64,000 nucleotides of DNA from Caldilineaceae bacterium (GCA_019637695.1 JAHBVG010000021.1:1-64000), one strand, 5' to 3'; positions 50,137 through 59,916 are shown, numbered from the stretch's first letter. The notes: a model not told the origin generated them from the sequence alone. Made by a program: numbers and translations.

Positions 50137-51891
50137 TCACGCCGCCCCATCATACACATTCCCCGTATTTGCATCCAGCACGACCATGCGGCCATCTTCG
50201 AGTTCGTTCCAATGGCCGCGTGCGCCCACAATGGCGGGGATGCCTAACTCGATGGCGGCCAACGCTGCATAACTCTCCATACCTGCTTCTTCGGTGACCA
50301 ATCCCCCCACCTGGTAGACAAGATCGGCGCACGAAGCGTCAAGCCGTTCGGCGATCAGAATATCCTGCATACTGGCGTTGATTCCTTTGCAAGATTGCCC
50401 CGACTGCAAGCGGATCACCCGCCCACTAATGCGACGATGGCCTAACCCCGTGCCGGTGACCATAATGCGAGAGATCCGGCGCACCGTCATAATGTTGGTG
50501 GCGCCGGGCACACCGCCGACCACGCCGCCGGTCACCAGCACAATATCCCCTTGATCCACATAGCCAGCCTGATGGGCGCGGCGCACTGCATCTTCCACAA
50601 CTTCGTCGGTCGTGTTCATGCGTTCGCCCATCAACGTGTTGACGCCCCAATAGAGGGCAAGCTGCCGGTAGACAATCGGGCTGGGCGTCACAGCGACAAT
50701 GGGCATTGACGGGCGAAAGCGCGAAAGTTTCTTGGCTGTAGCGCCGCTCACCGTCGGCGCAATGATGGCCGCCGCGTTCACTTCGTGGGCGGTGACGACA
50801 GCCGCGTGGCTCACTGCGCCGGCAATCGAATCAATATTCTCGAAATGTTGCAGATCTGCAGGCCGGTTGAGGAAACGCACACGCTCCGCTTCTTCGGCAA
50901 TTTTCACCATCGTCTGCACCGCCCGCACAGGATACGCCCCAGACGCAGTTTCGCCGGAGAGCATAATGGCGTCGCTGCCGTCGAGGACGGCGTTGGCGAC
51001 ATCGCTGGCTTCGGCGCGGGTCGGGCGCGGATTGCGGATCATCGAATCGAGCATCTGCGTGGCCGTGATCACAGGTTTATCGGTCTGCCCACAATGGGCA
51101 ATGATCATCTTCTGCACCATCGGCACGGCTTCGGGGCTGGTCTCGATCCCCAAATCGCCGCGCGCCACCATGATGCCGTCGGAAGCTTCGATGATCTCTT
51201 CGATATTCTTCACGGCCTCTGGCTTTTCAATCTTCGAGATGATCGGCGTTGTACGGCCAAAGGCAGCGCGCCCGCGGATCAGTGTGCGCAGATCTTCCAC
51301 ATCCTTGCCTGTGCGTACAAAGCTCAGGGCGATCCAATCGGCCTGTTGCTCCAGGGCGAACTCAACGTCTTGCCGATCCTTTTCGGTGAGCGAGGGGATC
51401 TCCAATTTGGTGTGGGGCAGATTCATCCCCTTGTTGTCGTAAAGCTGACCGCCTACGATCACACGCGTCGTGATATCGGTCTTTGTGGTCTTCCGCACCT
51501 CGACTTCCAACAGACCATCGTCCAACAGAATGCGCTCACCGGGCTTGACGAAGCGCGGCAATTCCTGATTCTGAATGGGGACGCGCCCCGGCTCGCCGAT
51601 CATAGATTCAACGGTCATCAGCAAATCTTCGCCAGCCTTTAGAGGGACGCCCCCTTCTTGCATTTTGCCCACACGTAGTTTCGGACCTTGCAGATCCACA
51701 AGGATGGCGACGGGGCGATTCAAGGAGTTAGAAATCTCACGAATGCGGCGGATGTTCTCGGCATGATATTCATACGTGCCGTGGCTCATATTCATGCGCG
51801 CCACATTCATGCCTGCCTCAATCAATTGGGTCAGGATATCTAGTTCTCGACTGGTTGGCCCAATGGTACAGACAATTTTGACGCGTCGCAT
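50137..51891 (-). CDS. pyk: Pyruvate kinase with C-terminal PEP-utilising domain
   Basis: 584 residues. It converts PEP and ADP to pyruvate and ATP. Motifs: KIVCTIGPTSRELD at the start, NMSHGTYEYHAENI, the active-site ISKIEKPEAVKNIEEI, DGIMVARGDLGIE and the cation-site ITATQMLDSMI. The last about 110 residues add the extra domain (GIPAIVGARG) typical of Bacillus-type enzymes. The ATG at 51891 is chosen over an upstream in-frame start because MRRVKIVCTIGP is the family start and AAGGAA lies eight bases before it. Confidence 0.97.
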   Translation of the reverse strand: MRRVKIVCTIGPTSRELDILTQLIEAGMNVARMNMSHGTYEYHAENIRRIREISNSLNRPVAILVDLQGPKLRVGKMQEGGVPLKAGEDLLMTVESMIGEPGRVPIQNQELPRFVKPGERILLDDGLLEVEVRKTTKTDITTRVIVGGQLYDNKGMNLPHTKLEIPSLTEKDRQDVEFALEQQADWIALSFVRTGKDVEDLRTLIRGRAAFGRTTPIISKIEKPEAVKNIEEIIEASDGIMVARGDLGIETSPEAVPMVQKMIIAHCGQTDKPVITATQMLDSMIRNPRPTRAEASDVANAVLDGSDAIMLSGETASGAYPVRAVQTMVKIAEEAERVRFLNRPADLQHFENIDSIAGAVSHAAVVTAHEVNAAAIIAPTVSGATAKKLSRFRPSMPIVAVTPSPIVYRQLALYWGVNTLMGERMNTTDEVVEDAVRRAHQAGYVDQGDIVLVTGGVVGGVPGATNIMTVRRISRIMVTGTGLGHRRISGRVIRLQSGQSCKGINASMQDILIAERLDASCADLVYQVGGLVTEEAGMESYAALAAIELGIPAIVGARGHWNELEDGRMVVLDANTGNVYDGAA

Positions 51892-51943
51892 AAGATTTCC
51901 TTCGTTTGATTGGCAATTGGGCGTCGGCATCTCCGCGCCATCG

Positions 51944-53014
51944 CTAATGAAAATTCTCCGCATCTGCCTGGAGCATCGCTTGCTCTTGCAGCAGTTTTTC
52001 AGCTTCGAGCAGGGTCAACTCGCCCGCATCGTGGCGCGCCCTGGCGTCGGCGAACTCTTCATCGCTCATGCCCAGGGGCTTTTCATCGCCCAGTGTACGG
52101 TGTAGCCCTACTTTGATCCCCTTGAGGGTGCGTTGCACAGGTTTTTCGCTGTAAAGTTCGGCAAATGTGCTGACCGCCGTCTCCGGGCTGAGCGGCCCCA
52201 GGCCATAGCTTTCGCTTAATTGCTCCCGATGTTTGGTGATCCACAGATAAAGATCGGCTTCTGACCGATCGGGAAATTCATGTAGCAGATTGTAGCGGCG
52301 GATGGCCTCAACAACGGGCACATAGATTGTATCATACCAGCTCATTACAATGTCGCTCGGCCCTAACCGGTGTGTCGCTCCGCGCCGATCCAATTCCATA
52401 TTCTGCAAGTATCCATGTACATGGATGTGGTTTAGGATAATCGGATATTGCCCTGGCACAGTCAGCAGTAGATCCGCGCCAGGACGCAGGAGATCCAGCC
52501 GGGTCTCCTGTAGAAAGTCGACATACTCCATCTTGATGATCCACCGTTCGCGCTCGAAATCGCTTAACGTCAAGAGGATGGGCGAAGCCAGTTCTGTGAC
52601 ATAGGCTTCAATGGTATCGATCCGATTGGCGCGCGCCACACTGACGCGGTGATTGCCATCTTGAACAAAGTAGACTTCACCGATTTTGTACAGATCCACC
52701 GGCGGGATCGGTTCCAGCGCGTTGAGCGCGGCGTCGAGGCGCGCCCAGCGGTCGCTGTTGACTCTGGCGCGTGGCAAAAACTCGCGTGTAAAATCGTGAT
52801 AACGGCCCAGGCTGCCTACGATCTTTTCAACTGGCACATCCTCAAGACGTCTACCTACCTCCTGGCGAATCTTCAATCGTTTGGCAAGTTCTTCAAAATT
52901 GACTAGATTTGTATTGGTCCCGGTGACAAGCCCTAGCAGATCCTGCATCTGCGCCTTGCGGACATTGCGATTGTAACGCTCGCGGGCGACTGATTGATGA
53001 TAAATTTGTGGCAT
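51944..53014 (-). CDS. ParB-like nuclease-domain protein
   Basis: 356 residues. A ParB/sulfiredoxin-like core lies at about 80-150: PVDLYKIGEVYFVQDGNHR then VSVARANRIDTIEAYV, with the DGNHRVSVAR box. The rest is helical, ending in a charged segment (ARHDAGELTLLEAEKLLQEQ). The conserved C-terminal TPP- or DNA-partition parts of true ParB are absent, so this is a free-standing relative rather than a chromosome-partition protein. The ATG at 53014 has GGAGG upstream. It lies 52 bases before the pyk start on the same strand. Confidence 0.8.
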   Translation of the reverse strand: MPQIYHQSVARERYNRNVRKAQMQDLLGLVTGTNTNLVNFEELAKRLKIRQEVGRRLEDVPVEKIVGSLGRYHDFTREFLPRARVNSDRWARLDAALNALEPIPPVDLYKIGEVYFVQDGNHRVSVARANRIDTIEAYVTELASPILLTLSDFERERWIIKMEYVDFLQETRLDLLRPGADLLLTVPGQYPIILNHIHVHGYLQNMELDRRGATHRLGPSDIVMSWYDTIYVPVVEAIRRYNLLHEFPDRSEADLYLWITKHREQLSESYGLGPLSPETAVSTFAELYSEKPVQRTLKGIKVGLHRTLGDEKPLGMSDEEFADARARHDAGELTLLEAEKLLQEQAMLQADAENFH

Positions 53015-53043
53015 ATACTTCTCCTCCAGGCGTACCGTCATTG

Positions 53044-53063
53044 ATGTTGTTTCGCAACAACAT
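53044..53063. other. Hairpin upstream of the ParB-like gene
   Basis: Perfect stem ATGTTGTT-TCGC-AACAACAT (53044-53063) 30 bases before the ParB-like ATG. A second hairpin, CAGGTGAA (53266-53273) with TTCACCTG (53294-53301), sits further up. The rest of the 450-base gap (53015-53464) has no gene. A TTGACA on the minus strand (53190-53185) is a possible -35 with no convincing -10. Confidence 0.55.
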
Positions 53064-53464
53064 TTCAGGGAACAACGCCGGTCGCCTTATCCTCTCTGCA
53101 ACAAACCCTGTTTGTTGTCTATGGTCAATAGGATGCGCGTCGCAAAGAGTCCACTGCATCCTATCCTTTAGCATATTTGCTTTCTTGTCAACCCAAAAGA
53201 TCGACTTTGCCCAATAGTTACTGTTTGCACATTTGCACCTTTGCACGCCTTTAACGTAAAAAAGACAGGTGAAGTTCAGCATCATTGCTGTCATTCACCT
53301 GCCTTCCATTGCAGTCAAACAGTTTTCGGGAATGAATCTACTGACCAACAAAAGGCTGTGGGGCGGATTGGTAATCCGTCCAAACCCTATTGGGCACAAT
53401 GAAGGATGAAAACGCTGGTCAGACTAACAGTCCGACCTACAGCGGCTATTTTCAAGTCAGTCTA

Positions 53465-54706
53465 CTATTCGTAGCTCATCCTTGATGTATCCTGAATTAC
53501 CTGCACCCAACTCTGCCCCGGCTTCAAGGGGATAGGCTGGTCACCTGGGCCAAGCCAGCGCGGCGGGATCTGATCGCTGGCGCGCCAGGTCCCTTCATAG
53601 ACCCGTCCATCGCGGAAGACACGCAGATCGCCGAAGCCATAGAGTTTCACATCGACGCCTTTGGTCCCCAGACTATCTTCCACGATATTGGTGAGTTCAT
53701 GGGCCGCAGTGATCACAATCACATTGTCTGTTGCCATTTGTTGGCCGATGGCATCGTCAATGTGGGGCTGTCCTCCCTGAAAGCGGATGTAAACATTCCG
53801 GCTGGGGTCGTAGCGCCATTCCACGCTATTGCCGCCAGGATAGGTGAGGCGGATGGTCGATGCTGTGCCAGCGCTAAAGTCGGCTGGGGTTTCACTGAAC
53901 TCGAAGCCTGGGCGATCCCAGGTTTTGTAAACGCCCTCCGGCGTCAGAAGGTTGTTGATCACCTTCTGGCAATAGAGCAATTGTGGGTTGTTGGTACAGC
54001 GTTGGGCCATATCGGCGAGCCAGCGGCGTACACCCGCCGTACTGGCCTGCATCCGTGTTCGATAATCGCTGCCAATGCTTGTGTAATAGACGGCATTGCT
54101 CGGATCATCGATATCGGCATCTAAATAGGGGAAGCCGACTTCGTTTTTCAGCAAATAACGGATACCGTCGCTGCTGCCAGAGCATGCCAACGCGCCATCA
54201 TACATATAGGTCATCCAAATATTGGGGAAGCGTGCGCTGCGTACAGGCCCCACCCGCGCTGCATCCTGGCTGTGATACATCGCCGTAATGCGTGTGAGCG
54301 AAAAGCCGTCTACAATGTACTCGTAGACGAGATCGGCGCTGTTCAGGCCAAAATGGGCGCTACGCCCAGCCGCATCATTATTGATGCAGATGAAGATCGG
54401 GTGCAGCTCAAGCCGGGCTGGGTCCTCAACCGGCAGCCCCGTGAAGGGCGCAATGTTGCCTGGTTGTGGTGTTGGTGTCGGTGGCTCTGGTGTAGGTTCT
54501 GGCGTTGCCGTCGGGGGTTCGGGTGTCGCCGTGGCTTTGACTTGAATCTCAGCCGCCGCAGAGACTGGTGTCTTTGTCGGCGTCGGTGTGGGTGCAGACG
54601 CTTCAGGTCCACAAGCAGATAAAAACAGGCTAAACGCAAACAGACAGACAAACAAGGCAGACGAGCGGAATCCAACCCTGCTGAGGGTATGCGTTCTGGT
54701 CTCCAT
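53465..54706 (-). CDS. DUF3048 (YerB-like) lipoprotein
   Basis: 413 residues. Lipoprotein signal ending FLSACG. A Thr/Pro-rich spacer follows (about 30-75), then the DUF3048 pair: PIFICINNDAAGRSAHFGL, LVYEYIVDGFSLTRI, ARVGPVRSARFPNIW and the C-terminal VIVITAAHELTNIVEDS and PGQSWVQVIQD. YerB-like proteins are exported, with no settled function. The ATG at 54706 is used; a TTG three codons upstream is less likely. It is divergent from the following membrane operon. Confidence 0.9.
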   Translation of the reverse strand: METRTHTLSRVGFRSSALFVCLFAFSLFLSACGPEASAPTPTPTKTPVSAAAEIQVKATATPEPPTATPEPTPEPPTPTPQPGNIAPFTGLPVEDPARLELHPIFICINNDAAGRSAHFGLNSADLVYEYIVDGFSLTRITAMYHSQDAARVGPVRSARFPNIWMTYMYDGALACSGSSDGIRYLLKNEVGFPYLDADIDDPSNAVYYTSIGSDYRTRMQASTAGVRRWLADMAQRCTNNPQLLYCQKVINNLLTPEGVYKTWDRPGFEFSETPADFSAGTASTIRLTYPGGNSVEWRYDPSRNVYIRFQGGQPHIDDAIGQQMATDNVIVITAAHELTNIVEDSLGTKGVDVKLYGFGDLRVFRDGRVYEGTWRASDQIPPRWLGPGDQPIPLKPGQSWVQVIQDTSRMSYE

Positions 54707-54852
54707 AAGTTCCAATCTCGAACAGTAACAAAAAACAGGTGGATAAATAAATCGCTGGGTAGTATACCATATCTCACCCCATTCTCATTCAAATCTACGA
54801 TGATATTTTGACGCGCGGGTTCTTTACTCCGCATTGTGGTACAATGCCGACC

Positions 54853-55161
54853 ATGAAGAATGAGGATCCGTTGCCGCCATTTATAGAAGAGATGGCGGCC
54901 TCTCTTGCCCAAAGACAGATGTTACGACCGGCGTTGCTCTTTTTGATCGGGCACCGCCCATTTGGTTTCGTCGTCGGCCAATGTCTGCTGCTTGCGCTTC
55001 CTTTGGGATTGCTCTTCCCTGCCTGGCAGTTGCGGCCCTGGGCGGATCTACTCAGCCATCCTCAAGGCGTAGATCGTCTGGAAAGTTATCTGCGCGCTCA
55101 CATTGATCCATCAAACCCATCCATGAGGACGGCTCCACGCCCGTCCTCTCCGCAACAATGA
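54853..55161 (+). CDS. Small single-pass membrane protein, first gene of a six-gene operon
   Basis: 102 residues from the ATG at 54853 (in-frame starts upstream fall in the promoter region). One hydrophobic segment (about 39-62, FGFVVGQCLLLALPLGLLF), a soluble N-terminus and a Pro/Ser-rich tail. Family not recognised. The stop overlaps the next start as ATGA. Confidence 0.7.
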   Translation: MKNEDPLPPFIEEMAASLAQRQMLRPALLFLIGHRPFGFVVGQCLLLALPLGLLFPAWQLRPWADLLSHPQGVDRLESYLRAHIDPSNPSMRTAPRPSSPQQ

Positions 55162-55733
55162 ATCAGCATCCTAACCCTGACGCATTATCTGCACACTGGC
55201 AGCGCGTGGCCGAAATCGGCGCCGAGGAAGGTCGCCTCCCGGTTATTGGGGTGGGGGTGGGGTCATTTCACGCCGAGGGTTTACTCTTCCTCCTGGCATG
55301 GCGACGACTGGCTCGCCGATCCACCGGGATGCTCGATCCCCGCCTGGTGGTGGGCGGCGAAGGGGAACTCTGGTTGATGGCAAGCCAGATCTGGCAATCC
55401 CGGCAGGATCCGCTGGCTGTAGCAGGCACACATCATATCTTCTACGCCGGCAGCGATGTGGCAACGCGCGCGGCGGCGTTGACGGTAAATACTCGCCCCA
55501 ATGCGGAGTTCGGGCAGCCATTCTTGCCAACGGGCATGGCGTGGATGTTGACGCCAACGGCGCTGGCTGGTAGCGGGCGCGCAGATTTAGAGCATCTGCC
55601 CTTCTTCCTCAATGAGCCGTTGTTTATGGCTGTGGCCGCGCCGCCTGCCCCGTCCTCGTGGATCGATGGGTTTGAGGCCCTGGCTGTGGTTGCTTTGGCT
55701 GTGGCTTTAGTGCTGGCTGCGCTCCTGTTTTAA
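55158..55733 (+). CDS. Membrane-anchored protein of unknown function
   Basis: 191 residues. A soluble part with IGVGVGSFHAEGLLFLLAWR, LDPRLVVGGEGELWLMASQ and GTHHIFYAGSDVATRAA, then a C-terminal transmembrane helix (AVVALAVALVLAALLF). The pattern resembles the soluble domain of DUF6754-type membrane proteins of Chloroflexota, but this is recall without a search. ATGA overlap with the upstream gene; 27 bases before the next. Confidence 0.68.
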   Translation: MNQHPNPDALSAHWQRVAEIGAEEGRLPVIGVGVGSFHAEGLLFLLAWRRLARRSTGMLDPRLVVGGEGELWLMASQIWQSRQDPLAVAGTHHIFYAGSDVATRAAALTVNTRPNAEFGQPFLPTGMAWMLTPTALAGSGRADLEHLPFFLNEPLFMAVAAPPAPSSWIDGFEALAVVALAVALVLAALLF

Positions 55734-55760
55734 CCATCCAACCCTGGATTCACCCTGGCA

Positions 55761-56399
55761 ATGTTTTCTACCCACGCCCAATGGATCAACCGACTTGGCC
55801 TTGTGATCATCTTCGTGGTCGCGGCGTTGATCATCGCCAGCCGCTTTCATCTGCTGCCGGGTTTGCAGCCGGTGGCTACTATCCTCTACACCTGGGTTCT
55901 GCTACTGGCGGCCTTCGCCCTCTTGTTGGGGATCGCCAGCGTGGCCTGGGTTCATTTGGGGCACATCCAAGGCGGCGAAGCCGAATGGGGACTGAGCCTG
56001 ATCTTATTGATTGGGCTGTTGGGTGTCTTTGCCATTGGCATCCTTAGCCCGGTGGGCGCCAACAGCCCACTGATCGAATGGGTCTTCGACGCACTGATCG
56101 CGCCGGGGCAGGCTTCACTCTTCGCCCTCACCGGCTTCTTCGTGGTTGCAGCCGCTTACCGCTATCTGCGTGTGGATCGCCCTGACGCCATTTGGATCCT
56201 TGTGGGCGCGCTGTTGGCGCTCTTGATACAAACACCCCTATCCCAACAACTTTTGCCGCCCATCTTCACCGGCCTGACGGATTGGTTGCTCGTCTGGCCG
56301 GTGATGGCCGCACTGCGCGGCGCATTGCTCGGTGGGGCGCTGGCAGTACTGATTGTTGGCCTGCGGCTATTGGCGCGCGGAGGCAACCCCAGGCCATGA
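55761..56399 (+). CDS. Integral membrane protein with about six transmembrane helices
   Basis: 212 residues, almost entirely hydrophobic: helices near 10-28, 38-60, 78-98, 112-132, 140-160 and 180-205. Short loops, no motif recognised. The stop overlaps the next ATG as ATGA. Confidence 0.75.
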   Translation: MFSTHAQWINRLGLVIIFVVAALIIASRFHLLPGLQPVATILYTWVLLLAAFALLLGIASVAWVHLGHIQGGEAEWGLSLILLIGLLGVFAIGILSPVGANSPLIEWVFDALIAPGQASLFALTGFFVVAAAYRYLRVDRPDAIWILVGALLALLIQTPLSQQLLPPIFTGLTDWLLVWPVMAALRGALLGGALAVLIVGLRLLARGGNPRP

Positions 56400-57820
56400 C
56401 CTCGACCTTTGGCTGCCCCCATTGTGGCAAGGGCAATCCTATCGACGCCCTCTTCTGCGCCTTCTGCGGCACCCGCTTGCAGGATGTGGAGACGAGTTTG
56501 AGGGAGCAGCAAGATCAGCAAGGTGGAGAGGCAGCAGACGAAGATCTGCCGGAGGATGCGCCCATCCTGCCGCCGCGCCCGGCGCGACGGTTGCGAGGTC
56601 ACGCCACCCGCCCTTCGCCGCCCCAGGAAAGGAAGATAGACGATCCCCCAGATCCCGAACCAGGGTCGAGCGGTCTCCACCGCCCGCCACTGCGCGCGGA
56701 TACTTCCTTTTCAAAGCCTCCGTCTTCAACAGAGGATCCCGTCCGATCCGCAGCGCCCACACCCACGGATCGCGCCGATCTGTCCATCCCTTCATCGAGC
56801 GAAGTTCCCAATGACGTGGACCCGGCTGAGCTTGCCGCCTGGCTGGAGCGCTTTCCACAGCCGAACCCACTATCCACGCCGATGCTGAGCGATGAGACAC
56901 GCCGCCAATTGCGCCAACTTTTTGTCTCTGAAGTACCCCTCGCCGAAATACTCCCGCACGAGGCTCGCAGCGATGGGGGCGGACTTCAGCGGCGGACATG
57001 GATCTATTGGCTCCTATTGGCGGTGTTGGGCTTTGCGCTACTCTTTGGAGATGAAGCGCCAGAGACATTGCCCCATGTCTGGCCTGGGGTTGGGGGGGCG
57101 TACGCGGCGATCAACACCTTGCCCACCGGTTCGACTGTGTTAATCGACTGGGCATACGACCCTGCCACTGCTGGCGAAATGGATCAAGTCGCCCGGCCCG
57201 TCATCGAGCATCTGATTGCCCAGAACGCCGATCTCATCGTCATTAGCCAGCTCCCGTTAGGACCGGCCAGCGCGCGACGCCTGATTGCTGCCGCCGAGAC
57301 ATCGGTTTGGGGTGAGATCACTGCGCAGCGGCTTGATGCAACCCTGGTAGAAGGCGGATTCTTGCCCGGCGGCGCGGCGACCCTGCCTCTCTTAGGGCAA
57401 GCGCCCGCTCTGGGTCTCCCCGTGGATCTCCAGGGCAGATCGGCAGAGATCCGCCCGCCGTTGCAGACATTGACCGAAGATGGCCCGGCGCTGGCGTTGG
57501 TCATCTCAGCTCAGTTCGAGCCGGTGCAGCGCTGGCTCGAACAAGTGCAGCCGCTCAACCAGACGCCCACCCTGGCGATTACCAGCGCTGCCGCTGCTCC
57601 TCCGCTACGCCCTTATCTGGATAGTGGACAGCTTGCAGGGTTGGTGAGCGGCTACAATGGCGGCATCGGTTACCGGCAACTCTTGCTGCGTCCCTTGGCG
57701 CGCGCCGAGCAGATCCCCCTGTGGCGGCAGATTCGCGGCCATAACAGCGCGCTCATCGTTTTGCTGATCGTCCTTGTGATTGGCAACCTGGCGCTATCGC
57801 TGGAGAGGAGGTCTCTATGA
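56396..57820 (+). CDS. Zinc-ribbon membrane protein with DUF6754-like exterior domain
   Basis: 474 residues from the ATG at 56396 that overlaps the previous stop; longer in-frame starts lie inside the upstream gene. Residues 1-30 are a zinc ribbon (CPHCGKGN, CAFCGTRL). Then a Pro-rich cytoplasmic linker, a transmembrane helix (about 202-217), a large alpha/beta domain (SARRLIAAAETSVWGEI, DGPALALVISAQFEPVQ) and a second helix at the C-terminus (ALIVLLIVLVIGNLALS). The two helices place the alpha/beta domain outside. Function unknown. Confidence 0.72.
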   Translation: MTSTFGCPHCGKGNPIDALFCAFCGTRLQDVETSLREQQDQQGGEAADEDLPEDAPILPPRPARRLRGHATRPSPPQERKIDDPPDPEPGSSGLHRPPLRADTSFSKPPSSTEDPVRSAAPTPTDRADLSIPSSSEVPNDVDPAELAAWLERFPQPNPLSTPMLSDETRRQLRQLFVSEVPLAEILPHEARSDGGGLQRRTWIYWLLLAVLGFALLFGDEAPETLPHVWPGVGGAYAAINTLPTGSTVLIDWAYDPATAGEMDQVARPVIEHLIAQNADLIVISQLPLGPASARRLIAAAETSVWGEITAQRLDATLVEGGFLPGGAATLPLLGQAPALGLPVDLQGRSAEIRPPLQTLTEDGPALALVISAQFEPVQRWLEQVQPLNQTPTLAITSAAAAPPLRPYLDSGQLAGLVSGYNGGIGYRQLLLRPLARAEQIPLWRQIRGHNSALIVLLIVLVIGNLALSLERRSL

Positions 57821-58611
57821 CGCCGTTTAGCAGCCCTTTGCCGCCATTTTGGGATCACCTGGGCGTTGTCGTGGGCTTTCTCCTCTCTTTAGCCATCTTC
57901 AGCTTCATCCTACGCGACACCTGGTTGGTGCGGCTTGCCCAATACCTTTTGGTAGGTGTCAGCCTTGGCTACGCCGCTGTGATCGCCTGGCAGAGCGTAC
58001 TCTGGCTTCGTCTCTTTCGCCCACTATTGGACGCCGCGCGGCCAACGTTTCCCCCCACAATGGACGCGCTCTGGCTCTATTGGGCGCCGCTAGGGTTGGG
58101 GCTGATCCTCTGGCTGGCTGGGATCGACGCCCTGCGCGGGTCCATAGCAGGGCGGCCATCGCCGCTGCGCAGAGGATTGCGCCTGCTGGCGATTTTGCCC
58201 ATGGGAATCCTGGCCGGGGTTGCGGTGGGCGTCGGCATTGCCGGCGCCATTCAGGGGACGTTGCTGCCACAGTTTTTACGCGGCGCGGATCTCGGTTTGC
58301 CAGCCGGGCCACCTGGGTTCCTCATCATGGGGATGCTCACGCTGCTGATCACCACTGGCGCATTGATTCATTTACAGGTGGGGAAAGTGGCGGCGGTGGA
58401 GTGGAAGCTCCCGAATTTTCTGCTTTCGATCCTCAACGGGTGGAGGTGGATCGGAGAACGTGCGCTCTGGCTGGCAGCTGGGTTTCTCTTTGCCCAACTC
58501 TTCACCTCTCGCATTACCCTGCTCATTGCCCGGCTTGAGTATTTCCTCTTCGATCTGCGCGCCAGCGAACTCTGGATCTGGTTGAGCGCCCGTGTCGGAG
58601 GCGGACCATGA
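57817..58611 (+). CDS. Multi-pass membrane protein of unknown function
   Basis: 264 residues with about seven hydrophobic segments (first near 12-28, VVVGFLLSLAIFSFIL). Linked to both neighbours by ATGA overlaps. No transport or enzyme motif seen. Confidence 0.75.
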   Translation: MTPFSSPLPPFWDHLGVVVGFLLSLAIFSFILRDTWLVRLAQYLLVGVSLGYAAVIAWQSVLWLRLFRPLLDAARPTFPPTMDALWLYWAPLGLGLILWLAGIDALRGSIAGRPSPLRRGLRLLAILPMGILAGVAVGVGIAGAIQGTLLPQFLRGADLGLPAGPPGFLIMGMLTLLITTGALIHLQVGKVAAVEWKLPNFLLSILNGWRWIGERALWLAAGFLFAQLFTSRITLLIARLEYFLFDLRASELWIWLSARVGGGP

Positions 58612-59786
58612 GCGAACGCATCCCTGTTACGGGTGACCGCGCCACCTCGATCCTCGCCCTGGGTGGGGATCGAGACCAGGCGGTTGTCTTGCTCATTGAG
58701 CCAGTAGAGGGAATCTATCGCCTGGCCGGTTGGCATCTGCTGCCTCTGACAGTGGATAGGGAACCCCGCTATACGCTGATCGAAGGGTTGACGCAGGCTT
58801 GCCAACAATTGGGACGCCAATTGGGCCACACCCTTTGGGATGCCGCCAGGGCAACGCCTACCTTGACCGATCCTGAACCGGCGTTGGGGTTGGCCCTGGG
58901 CCATGTGGTAGCTGTCGCCGATCCGCTGCCACCCCTGCGCGCCTGGGTTGCCGGTCTCAGCGTTGGGGAAAGTCTGGCGGCTGCGCAAGAAGCGATCACC
59001 GCGGCTCCATGTGAACCAGTTGCACTCTATCGCATGGGCGCGGAGGAAGATCCCCTGGCGCTGGGCGTCGAATTGGCCAATGCCAACCCTGACGTCCTCA
59101 TTGTCACCGGCGGCTATGATCGAGCCGACGAAGCAGCGCGTCTGCCCGTGCTTGCACTCTGCGAGTTGGCGGCCATCGCCGTACGCCGTCTTCCCCCGGA
59201 GCAGCGGCCCATTCTCTGCTTTGCCGGGAATCGCTGGGCGGCGGCGGCAGCCCTCGATCTATGGAGACAGATCCCGGAGATCGAAGCGCAAGCGGTACTC
59301 AACGTGTTACCCGAATTGGGAAAGATGCAGACATCCTCGCTGGCTGTGACGCTCTCTCAATGGTATTGGTCGCGCTGTAAAGCCACCTCTACCCTCCAAC
59401 AGATATCCGCATGGATCACACCACCGGCTGTATTGCGCAGCCAACAATGGAGTTTTGCCCAGGCCGTGCGTTTATGGCGCGAGATCCACAACCTGCCCCA
59501 CCTCCATGCGCTCTATTGCGGCCACCATCACTGGATGCACGTCTGGTCCAGCGAGGACGAAGTAGGGGTTCGCGTCCGCTTTGTAGCGCCTCAGACCCGC
59601 CCTGCCCCTCTGGATCGATGGCCGCCGCTGCGGCTAGTCAGCGGTCCCTGGCCTGATCTTTGGCCGCGACCGGATGTTTCATGGCAAGAACCAGAGCGTC
59701 TCTTGCCTGTCGCCGCCGCCATCGGTCAGATCAACGCAGAAGCAGCGTTGCATGTCCTCATGTACGATCTGCTGGCGCATGAGTAA
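58608..59786 (+). CDS. MutL/ASKHA-like soluble protein, last gene of the membrane operon
   Basis: 392 residues, no signal peptide. The order of motifs recalls the N-terminal actin-like domain of glutamate mutase MutL-type proteins: SILALGGDRDQAVVLL, EGIYRLAGWHLLPLTVD, LRAWVAGLSVGESLAAAQ, ANPDVLIVTGGYD and PILCFAGNRWAAAAALD. The usual DxGST phosphate loop is degenerate (ALGGDRD), so it may be inactive as an ATPase. ATGA overlap with the upstream gene. A strong hairpin follows the stop. Assignment moderate. Confidence 0.6.
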   Translation: MSERIPVTGDRATSILALGGDRDQAVVLLIEPVEGIYRLAGWHLLPLTVDREPRYTLIEGLTQACQQLGRQLGHTLWDAARATPTLTDPEPALGLALGHVVAVADPLPPLRAWVAGLSVGESLAAAQEAITAAPCEPVALYRMGAEEDPLALGVELANANPDVLIVTGGYDRADEAARLPVLALCELAAIAVRRLPPEQRPILCFAGNRWAAAAALDLWRQIPEIEAQAVLNVLPELGKMQTSSLAVTLSQWYWSRCKATSTLQQISAWITPPAVLRSQQWSFAQAVRLWREIHNLPHLHALYCGHHHWMHVWSSEDEVGVRVRFVAPQTRPAPLDRWPPLRLVSGPWPDLWPRPDVSWQEPERLLPVAAAIGQINAEAALHVLMYDLLAHE

Positions 59787-59841
59787 GCAGAATGAATGAA
59801 GAGTGGCTGAGTGATCTCCAGCCACTCTTCATTCATTCTGC
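59787..59841 (+). terminator. Strong hairpin terminating the six-gene operon
   Basis: Perfect 23-base stem (59787-59809 and 59819-59841) with a nine-base loop, starting directly after the TAA; the arms contain GAATGAATGAAGAG. It belongs to the word-repeat family of gene-end hairpins. Confidence 0.85.
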
Positions 59842-59916
59842 TTCTTGACGCGCTGTACAAAGCTCTGTAAAGTTAACCCTGTCTGAAAGTGAACCTTTGA
59901 GGAACAGGAAAATCTG

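Noticed and set aside
54808..54852. Longer start for the first gene of the membrane operon
   Set aside because: The upstream in-frame start codon falls in a TTGACG/TACAAT-containing region more like a promoter, and the translated extension has no character.
56192..56395. 68-codon N-terminal extension of the zinc-ribbon protein
   Set aside because: It overlaps the upstream membrane gene in another frame; the ATG at 56396 forms an ATGA overlap and begins the zinc ribbon.
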